Below, piece after piece: positions 1 to 5,326 of a stretch of 5,326 nt of DNA. This stretch comes from Sphingomonas sp. CCH10-B3 (GTDB lineage: Bacteria; Pseudomonadota; Alphaproteobacteria; Sphingomonadales; Sphingomonadaceae), in the NCBI RefSeq assembly GCF_001556185.1, contig NZ_LSIJ01000081.1:1-5326 (forward strand). Reading direction: 5' to 3'. The notes under the pieces were generated by a model that did not search any database, was not told the origin of the DNA, and worked only from the letters and a program-made list of their open reading frames with translations. Each line of letters opens with the position of its first letter. Position 1 is the stretch's first letter. The position numbers were made by a program, and so were the translations under genes.

Positions 1-53
1 ACCCTCCTTAAATCACAACCTCAAATCTGTGCCATTGGTGCTGACGGGGGACA
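1..53 (-). mobile_element. Left-border insertion-sequence end (partial)
   Basis: These 53 bases are the exact reverse complement of 5272-5324 at the other edge of the window. Identity stops abruptly at ...GGGGGACA, so read outward the element begins TGTCCCCCGTCAG. A TG...CA terminus and a sharp loss of identity are typical of an insertion-sequence boundary. The element body lies to the left of the window and is read leftward. A Shine-Dalgarno-like TAAGGAGG (complement of 3-10) suggests that this is the end just upstream of a transposase gene. An IS21-like element is possible from the TG start and leader layout, but no transposase is visible, so the family is not assigned. The copy abuts the truncated 5' side of traD. 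Confidence 0.75.
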
Positions 54-1998
54 CTTTGACTACTCGCGACGCCGCGGGTCAGAGATTCTCACCGAGCGCC
101 ATGAGCGCGGTGCGGTCAAGGTCGAGCGTGATGTGCTCATTGCCGCGATCAAGCAGTACAACTGGAATGAGCACCAGAAGGAATGCCTTGCCCGGGTTCC
201 GGCAGAGGATCCCGATGCGGTTCTCAAGGAGAGCCTCAAGAGCCGCACTCGCCGCGGACTTCACCAACCCTACAGGCTGGCTGGTGTCCCGTTCCCTTGG
301 CGCCTCGAGCAGAGCCACGCGATGTTCATCGGCACCACTGGAGCAGGCAAGACAACCGAGCTCAAGAAGATCGTCACACAGGCGCGCGCGCGGGGCCATC
401 GGTGCGTCATCTTCGACCTCACCGGGACCTTCGTCGAGAGCTTCTACGAAGAGACCACCGACTTCATTCTCAATCCGATGGATCAGCGTTGCCAACCCTG
501 GTCGATCTTCAACGATTGCGACAACTATGCCGAGTTCATGAGTGCCGCCAGCGCGCTGGTCCCGAGCGGCCGCAATGCGGACGATGATTTCTGGCAGAAG
601 TCGGCCCGCACAATCTTTGTCGAAATGTGCATGAAGATGATCAAGCTCGGCATCCGCTCGAACGGCGGGCTTGCCTACTTCCTGATGCACGCCGACCTCA
701 AAACAATCAGCCGCTATCTCGAAGGAACTATCGCAGCTCCGTTGATGTCGCCGTCAGCTGCAAAAATGGCCGAAGCGATCCGGGCAACCTTCAATGCGAA
801 CGCCAACGTATTCCGCTTCTTGCCTGAGCCGGCCAACGGTCAGCCCGGCTTCTCGATCAACAAGTGGATGACCGAGGATGTGAAGGAAGGATCGATCCTT
901 TTCATCACGTCGACCCACCCAGACCTTGTGCTTAATCGGCCGCTGCTGACCTTGTGGATGGACATTGCCGTCAACGCTCTGTTTCGCATGGGCCGGACCC
1001 GCAATCTGCGCACCTGGTTTCTCATTGACGAAGTCCATGCGCTCCATCGTCTGCCCGCCATCGAGAACGGCCTTCAGACCGCCCGAGGGGTCGGCGGTGC
1101 CTTCATTCTGGGAATGCATTCCTTCGGTGCCTTGCAGGACACTTACGGGGAGAATGGCGCGACGCATCTCACGTCTCTCGCTGGCACCAAACTGATCCTT
1201 AAACTGGCCGATCCGGCCACTGCCCAGCGCTGCTCGGAGTTCATTGGCCGGCGCGAGGTCAGGCAGATGGATGAGGCCTATTCCTATGGCTACAACAGCA
1301 ACCGGGATGCTTCGACGATCACACCGCGCACCCAGGTGGCCGAACTCGTCTTCCCGGACGACATTTCCAACCTTCCGTCGATGCACGGCTTTGTGAAGTT
1401 CCCGGACGGATTTCCGGCAGCCCGGATCGAGCTCAGTTGGAAAGATTACAAGGCGCGCGCGCCCGGTTTCGTTCGTGTCACGGATATGCGCGCGGCAGAC
1501 TATGTTCCAACGCCCGAGGAAGCCGCAGAGATGTTGATGAGGGCAGGTGAGGAGAGCGGTCCGGACAGGCAGCCGCAGCGGTCTGAAAAGCCCGTCGATG
1601 CGGAGCGCACCGATGCCGAGCAGGAAGCGGAAAGGCTGCGCGAGGAGATCGAGCGATCGGTCGAACGAACCGTCGAAGAGGCTGAGCGAATTCTGCGCGA
1701 ACAGCGCAAGGAGGAAGAGAGCGCTGGGCCACCGACGCGCGATCACGACCCCCACAGCGCCTTCAAGTTCAGCAAGTCTGGCGAGAAGGACAGACGCGAG
1801 AGGCAGCAATTCGCTTTGAAGGATGTCGAGGAGCGATCTGGTCTCACGCGGAACCGTACTGAACAGCTGCGCGACAAGGATGCGCGGGATGCGGGCCAGG
1901 AGAGCGAGATCCAGCGTGAAAACATCCATGGCTTCGGGGCCGAGGACAAGCGCCGCGCAGAGCCTTCGATTGATGACGATCAGGAGCCGGAACGATGA
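54..1998 (+). CDS. traD: Type IV coupling protein TraD (F-type/VirD4-like ATPase), 5'-truncated
   Basis: Coupling protein of conjugation: an inner-membrane ATPase that hands the relaxase-DNA complex to the type IV secretion channel. Counting from the GTG at 133, Walker A is GTTGAGKT (residues 67-74, Lys73; bases 331-354). A TraD-type ILNPMDQRCQPW block lies at 112-123, Walker B FLIDE at about 296-300 (Asp299, Glu300), and GMHSFGALQDTYGE at 327-340 with a motif-III-like Gln335. These match F TraD (recalled DELPTLHKLP, SYAQLEDIYGE, QYSYG). Residues from about 470 form a charged, low-complexity tail with a likely coiled coil at about 494-529 and an acidic end, DDDQEPER. The frame has no stop back to base 1. 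The two transmembrane helices that F TraD carries before the ATPase domain are absent, so the 5' end was removed at the element border. GTG 133 is the first ordinary start left, with only a weak AAGG at 118-121 upstream. Any product would be a soluble fragment unlikely to support transfer. Confidence 0.9.
1982..1986 (+). promoter_or_regulatory. Ribosome binding site of the XRE gene, inside the traD 3' end
   Basis: AGGAG lies eight bases before the ATG at 1995, within the last codons of traD. It supports this start and fits translational coupling through the ATGA overlap. Confidence 0.6.
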
Positions 1999-2279
1999 CG
2001 GTTCACATCACTGTCCGGAAGCCGGCACCAGCATCCTGCGTTGCCTTCGGCCTACGGCTGCGGACGCTGCGAGCGGCGCTTTCCAAGACGCAGGGCGAGT
2101 TCGCCTCGGACCTTGGAATCGCGGTGAAGACGGTCAAGAATTATGAAGGCGGTCACAGGGATCCGCCAGCCACTCTCGTCGCGCTTGTCTGCATCAAATT
2201 CACTGTCGATCCAGCCTGGCTTCTGCTGGGCGATGCCGCTCGTCCAATGTTCCAGTCAACGCCTCGGGAAGGGGCCTGA
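1995..2279 (+). CDS. Small XRE-family helix-turn-helix regulator
   Basis: A 94-residue DNA-binding protein of the Cro/CI (XRE) type. The domain spans about residues 19-79. RLRTLRAALSKTQGEFA forms the first helices, and the turn and recognition helix follow in FASDLGIAVKTVKNYEGG (36-53). The usual Pro after the recognition helix is present (DPP, 56-58), as is the closing VDPAWLLLGD (71-80) that many XRE regulators carry. No separate ligand or oligomerisation domain is visible; the short N-terminal 15 residues and the tail after 80 are unremarkable. Its ATG overlaps the traD stop (ATGA) and its stop is one base from the traI start, so it is embedded in the transfer operon. It may repress or activate transfer genes, or bind near oriT as TraY/TraM/TrwA-type accessory proteins do. 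Those roles are inferred from position; the fold assignment is the firm part. Confidence 0.85.
   Translation: MTVHITVRKPAPASCVAFGLRLRTLRAALSKTQGEFASDLGIAVKTVKNYEGGHRDPPATLVALVCIKFTVDPAWLLLGDAARPMFQSTPREGA
2269..2274 (+). promoter_or_regulatory. Ribosome binding site of traI
   Basis: AAGGGG lies six bases before the ATG at 2281 and overlaps the end of the XRE gene. It favours 2281 over the upstream in-frame ATG at 2143. Confidence 0.55.
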
Positions 2280-2280
2280 C

Positions 2281-5200
2281 ATGCTTTCGGTCGCATCAGT
2301 GGGATCGGCAGGAGGCGCAGCCAACTATTTCGCCAAGGATGACTACTATGTTGGCGATGGCCCGGCTGAGCTCAGCGAGTGGGGCGGGAAGGGTGCCGAG
2401 GCTCTCGGGCTCAAGGGGCAGGTCTCGAAGGACGACTTCGAGAAGCTGCTCGACGGCAAGCTTCCCGACGGGAGCATCGTCAATACCAATGCCAACCGCC
2501 GCGCCGGGATCGACCTGACTTTCTCGATGCCGAAGTCGGCTAGTCTGATGATCCAGTTGGGGGGCGACAAGCGCGTTCTGGAGGCGCAAGCCAGTGCGGT
2601 CAAATCTGTCATGGCCTATCTGGAAAAGCACTTCGCAGAAGCGCGGGACTATTCCCGGAATGGCAATGGCGAACCGGTCAGGACCGGCAACCTCGTCTAC
2701 GCGCTCTTCCAGCACGATACGAGCCGCAAACTCGACCCGCAGAACCACACCCATGCCGTGATAGCCGCGATGACGCAGGACAAGGCGGGCAAGTGGAAGG
2801 CGCTCTGGAACGGCGAGATCTGGAAGAACAATTCGGTCCTAGGCTCAATCTATAACGCGGCCCTGCGCAGCAACCTCGAGAAGCTGGGATACCAGACAGA
2901 GATTACCGGCAAGCACGGCCAGTTCGAGATCAAGGGTGTGCCGCGCGATGTCATCGATGCCTTCAGCCAGAGGCGTCAGGACATTCTGGCAACCGCGGAG
3001 AGGTTGGGTCGCAGTCCGACCGAAACCGAAGCGATGCGCGAGATCACCAAGCGGACCCGCGATCCCAAGCTCAATCCCGACGACAAGCAGGCGCTCAAGG
3101 CAGAATGGGCGCGGCGCGCGGAAGGTCTTGGTTTCGACGCCAAGGCCCTTGCCGAACAGGCTATGTCGCGCTCGCAGCTGTCGGCCGAAGCCAAGCTTGG
3201 CACCGCCGAGCGCGTGCGCGAGGCGATCAACGACATTCGCGCGAATGCCCGAATCTATACGCGTCCGGCTGACGAACTCACGACTAATGGCCTGGCGCGG
3301 ACCCTGCTGACCCCAAGACAGCTGCGCACTGAGATGGCAACCGCTTCGGCCATTCGCATGATTGGCGAGCGGGAAACCTCGTGGACGCGAGCCGAGCTCG
3401 TGAAAAGCGCGCTCGACCTTGGCCTCAAGGGCGTAACCGCCGAAGGTGTCGAAGCCCGAATGCAGCGGCTGCTGGAGGGCGGCCAGGTGCTCGCAGGCAA
3501 AAGCACCCGGATCGATGGGGTGCCTGATCGGTATACCACGCCCGAACACCGAATGATCGAGCGCTCGACACTCGACAACGTGGCGCGAGGGAAGGGGGCC
3601 AGTCCAGCCATGATTGCGATGGGCGAGGCCCCGGCACGCCTGCGAGAGGCTGCCGGCGACAAACCACTCAACGTTGAGCAGATCGCCGCTGGCACCTTGG
3701 CGCTCGGGAGTGACGACCGCACGGTGGTGATCCAAGGGGTCGCGGGCGCCGGCAAGACGACACTCATTTCCGCCATCGCCAGCGTCTCCCATCAGGAGGG
3801 CAGGGAGGTGATCGGCCTTGCCTTTGCCAACAAGATGGTAAGCGACCTCCGGAACGATACCCAGCTTCGCGGTCGCGGCGGCGAAGTGCTGCAAGCGGGG
3901 ATCGCAGCGCAGACGGTCTCCTCGTTCATCAACCAGCATTTGCGCGGTGCGCTCCATGGGTCAGGGCCGCAGTTCGAGGCCTCGCGCAACGCGGTCGCAG
4001 GCAAGGTTCTCATCCTTGATGAAGCCTCGCTCGTTGCCAACAAGCCGATGAACGACCTTCTCACCATCGCCAACCGGCTCGGCGCCGAGAAGGTCATTAT
4101 GGTGGGCGACAAGGCGCAGCTGCTCTCGATCGAGGCGGGCAAAGCCTTTGCGCTCATCCAGGCGGACAATCCGGCCATGGCCCGGCTCGACACCAGCCTG
4201 CGCCAGCGGACACCCCACATGCAGGAAGCCGCCGGCCTTGCGAGGGCTGGCCAGTTCAGGGAGAGCTTTGCTTCGCTTGGGGAGCGCGTGATCGAGGCGG
4301 GGCATGATCATCTTCGGGTCACGGCGCAAACCTGGCTAGCGCTGTCGCCGGAAGATCGGGCGCGCACAGCGATATACTCTGCTGGGCGCGATGCACGCGG
4401 CGCGCTCAACCGGATGGTGCAGGAGGGGCTGAAAGCCGAAGGAGCGCTGAAGGGCGAGGGCATACAGCTGACGACACTGCTACCGGCCCACGCGACACGC
4501 GAAGAGCTGCGCTATGCCAACACTTACGACAAGGGCCAGGTTCTCGAGGTCATGCGTGCCAACGCTCCGGGGGGGCTGGCGTGCGGGCGCTATGACGTTG
4601 AAGGCACCGATGGTCAGGGGAGGGTGGTGCTACGCGATGCACAGGGCAAGCTGAAGCGCTTCGACCCTTCCAGCATCGACCCGGCTGACAAGCGCGATGC
4701 CCTGCGACTTTCAGAGAAGCACCGGGAGACGATCTACGAAGGTGACAAGGTCCGCTGGAACGAAAAGGACACCGCTCGCGGCCTGATGAAGTCCGAAGAG
4801 GCCCGGATTCTGATGATCCAGGACGGGGTCGTAACGGTCGAGAACCGCCAAGGTGACACCATCGAGCTCAAGCAGAACGACCGGATGCTCGAGCGCATGG
4901 GTCTCGCCTATGCGCTGAACATGCATCAGGCGCAGGGCGATACCCGTGACATGGCGATCGGCGAGATGCACTCGGCCGCTCGCAACCTTTCCAACCAGCG
5001 CCTTGCACTTGTGATGATGACCCGCGTGCGTGACGACATCACGATCGTCACCAACGACAAGGACCGTCTGCTCAGTCAGATTGAGCGCAACCCCGGCGAC
5101 AAGACCAGCGCGCTAGAGACCCTTGGCGAGAAGCAGGTCGATGAGGGCAAGGGAAAGCGTACGTCCGCTGAATTCAGCCCGAAGATCCCCGAACACCTGC

Positions 5201-5304
5201 GCGCCGGTAGAGACAGCCTCGCGCCGCTTCCCAATGTGGCAAGGGACAGCCTGCGGTCAGTACCTCAGATCTGTCCCCCGTCAGCACCAATGGCACAGAT
5301 TTGA
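2281..5304 (+). CDS. traI: MOBF relaxase-helicase TraI (TrwC/TraI family), 3' end replaced by element sequence
   Basis: Nicks one strand at oriT through a tyrosine, stays bound to the 5' end, and unwinds the plasmid 5'-3' during conjugation. Relaxase domain, about residues 1-300: MLSVASVGSAG start, catalytic tyrosine candidates Tyr16 and Tyr22-Tyr23 (NYF, DDYY), Asp78 in DLTFSMPKS, and the metal-binding histidines His145, His156 and His158 (HDTSR...DPQNHTH). The SF1 (RecD-like) helicase domain has Walker A GVAGAGKT (486-493, Lys492), Walker B ILDEAS (578-583), GDKAQL (609-614), SLRQR (639-643), a motif V region with HQAQGDT (882-888), and motif VI with MMTRVRD (912-918). The start at 2281 is chosen because the family begins with M-L/M-S a few residues before the first Tyr; a start at 2143 would add 46 residues of out-of-frame XRE sequence. 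Native coding ends at codon 997 (5271); codons 998-1007 (CPPSAPMAQI) and the TGA come from the right-border element. The length is near TrwC (about 970 residues) and far short of F TraI (1756), so only a tail may be lost, and catalytic activity may survive. Confidence 0.93.
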   Translation: MLSVASVGSAGGAANYFAKDDYYVGDGPAELSEWGGKGAEALGLKGQVSKDDFEKLLDGKLPDGSIVNTNANRRAGIDLTFSMPKSASLMIQLGGDKRVLEAQASAVKSVMAYLEKHFAEARDYSRNGNGEPVRTGNLVYALFQHDTSRKLDPQNHTHAVIAAMTQDKAGKWKALWNGEIWKNNSVLGSIYNAALRSNLEKLGYQTEITGKHGQFEIKGVPRDVIDAFSQRRQDILATAERLGRSPTETEAMREITKRTRDPKLNPDDKQALKAEWARRAEGLGFDAKALAEQAMSRSQLSAEAKLGTAERVREAINDIRANARIYTRPADELTTNGLARTLLTPRQLRTEMATASAIRMIGERETSWTRAELVKSALDLGLKGVTAEGVEARMQRLLEGGQVLAGKSTRIDGVPDRYTTPEHRMIERSTLDNVARGKGASPAMIAMGEAPARLREAAGDKPLNVEQIAAGTLALGSDDRTVVIQGVAGAGKTTLISAIASVSHQEGREVIGLAFANKMVSDLRNDTQLRGRGGEVLQAGIAAQTVSSFINQHLRGALHGSGPQFEASRNAVAGKVLILDEASLVANKPMNDLLTIANRLGAEKVIMVGDKAQLLSIEAGKAFALIQADNPAMARLDTSLRQRTPHMQEAAGLARAGQFRESFASLGERVIEAGHDHLRVTAQTWLALSPEDRARTAIYSAGRDARGALNRMVQEGLKAEGALKGEGIQLTTLLPAHATREELRYANTYDKGQVLEVMRANAPGGLACGRYDVEGTDGQGRVVLRDAQGKLKRFDPSSIDPADKRDALRLSEKHRETIYEGDKVRWNEKDTARGLMKSEEARILMIQDGVVTVENRQGDTIELKQNDRMLERMGLAYALNMHQAQGDTRDMAIGEMHSAARNLSNQRLALVMMTRVRDDITIVTNDKDRLLSQIERNPGDKTSALETLGEKQVDEGKGKRTSAEFSPKIPEHLRAGRDSLAPLPNVARDSLRSVPQICPPSAPMAQI

Positions 5305-5326
5305 GGTTGTGATTTAAGGAGGGTTG
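5272..5326 (+). mobile_element. Right-border insertion-sequence end (partial)
   Basis: Begins TGTCCCCCGTCAG and continues to the window edge. Bases 5272-5324 are identical, in reverse complement, to 1-53. Identity ends exactly at the TG dinucleotide (base 5271 does not match), which marks the element terminus. The body runs rightward out of the window, so the two copies face away from each other with the same end inward. The first 33 bases serve as the last eleven codons (including the stop) of the traI reading frame. The host bases flanking the two copies (CTTTGACT on the left, CTCAGATC on the right) are not a direct duplication, as expected if these are inner sides of two separate copies. 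The transposase is not visible, so the family remains open; IS21-like is a tentative suggestion. Confidence 0.75.
5315..5322 (+). promoter_or_regulatory. Shine-Dalgarno-like site in the element end
   Basis: TAAGGAGG sits four bases from the right edge, so a start codon would fall just outside the window if this is the leader of the transposase gene. The same site occurs in the left copy as the complement of 3-10. It gives the likely orientation of the element: transposase transcribed outward on both sides. Confidence 0.4.

Noticed and set aside
383..395. GCGCGCGCGCGG tract as a possible regulatory or structured element
   Set aside because: It is inside the traD frame and explained by Ala-Arg codons.
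1..541. Plus-strand frame 29-541 and minus-strand frame 79-690 over the start of traD
   Set aside because: Both are low-complexity Ser/Arg or mirror-type translations overlapping the TraD frame, which carries Walker A.
754..1929. Long minus-strand open frame of 391 codons opposite traD
   Set aside because: It lies wholly antisense to clear TraD motifs, has no recognisable domain, and such frames are common opposite GC-rich genes.
2143..2280. Upstream in-frame extension of traI starting at 2143
   Set aside because: It overlaps the XRE gene in another frame, adds 46 residues not found in relaxases, and lacks the ribosome site seen before 2281; the tyrosine motif must lie close to the N-terminus.
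1990..2285. Possible oriT between traD and traI
   Set aside because: There is no noncoding space (4-base overlap and 1-base gap) and I see no clear inverted repeat with a nic-like site; oriT is probably elsewhere.
2845..3957. Long minus-strand open frame of 370 codons opposite traI
   Set aside because: Antisense to the relaxase-helicase; composition looks like a mirror of GC-rich codons and shows no family motif.
54..5271. Target-site duplication across the two element borders
   Set aside because: The inner flanks (CTTTGACT and CTCAGATC) are not direct repeats; any duplication would sit on the outer side of each copy, outside the window.

Overview
The window is a compact, GC-rich, fully plus-strand block of three conjugation-related genes: a coupling protein (traD), a small XRE-type helix-turn-helix regulator, and a MOBF relaxase-helicase (traI). 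Essentially the same ~53-bp sequence borders both sides in inverted orientation. The order traD - small gene - traI resembles the distal end of an F-type transfer operon. Protein matches recalled from memory point to the F TraD / F TraI / R388 TrwC families. GC-rich codon use and this style of transfer region suggest a plasmid or integrative element of a proteobacterium, perhaps an alphaproteobacterium such as a sphingomonad. That taxonomic guess is inference only.

Layout. Bases 1-53 are the end of an element whose body lies to the left, outside the window. Bases 54-1998 are traD without its 5' part: the reading frame is open to the left edge, and the N-terminal membrane domain expected for this family is missing. 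The XRE gene (1995-2279) starts in an ATGA overlap with the traD stop. traI (start 2281) begins one base after the XRE stop. traI runs intact through its relaxase and helicase domains and then enters the right-hand copy of the repeat at 5272. There it gains ten element-encoded residues and stops at 5302-5304. Bases 5272-5326 are the right-hand copy, with the element body extending to the right. No stretch over 300 bases lacks a gene; the space between the genes is a 4-base overlap and a 1-base gap.

How the genes work together. In F-type conjugation TraI nicks oriT, stays covalently bound to the 5' end and unwinds the plasmid. TraD is the hexameric inner-membrane ATPase that docks this relaxosome on the type IV secretion channel. 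The XRE protein between them is probably a regulator or an oriT/promoter-binding accessory factor. Tight spacing suggests one translationally coupled operon.

The most notable structural fact is that both outer genes are cut by the same end of one element in opposite orientation. This suggests either two insertions that disabled the transfer module, or a contig that ends on both sides in a repeated insertion sequence, or both. I see no evidence of a wholly new biological system. The XRE gene inside the traD-traI junction and the double disruption are the points worth following.
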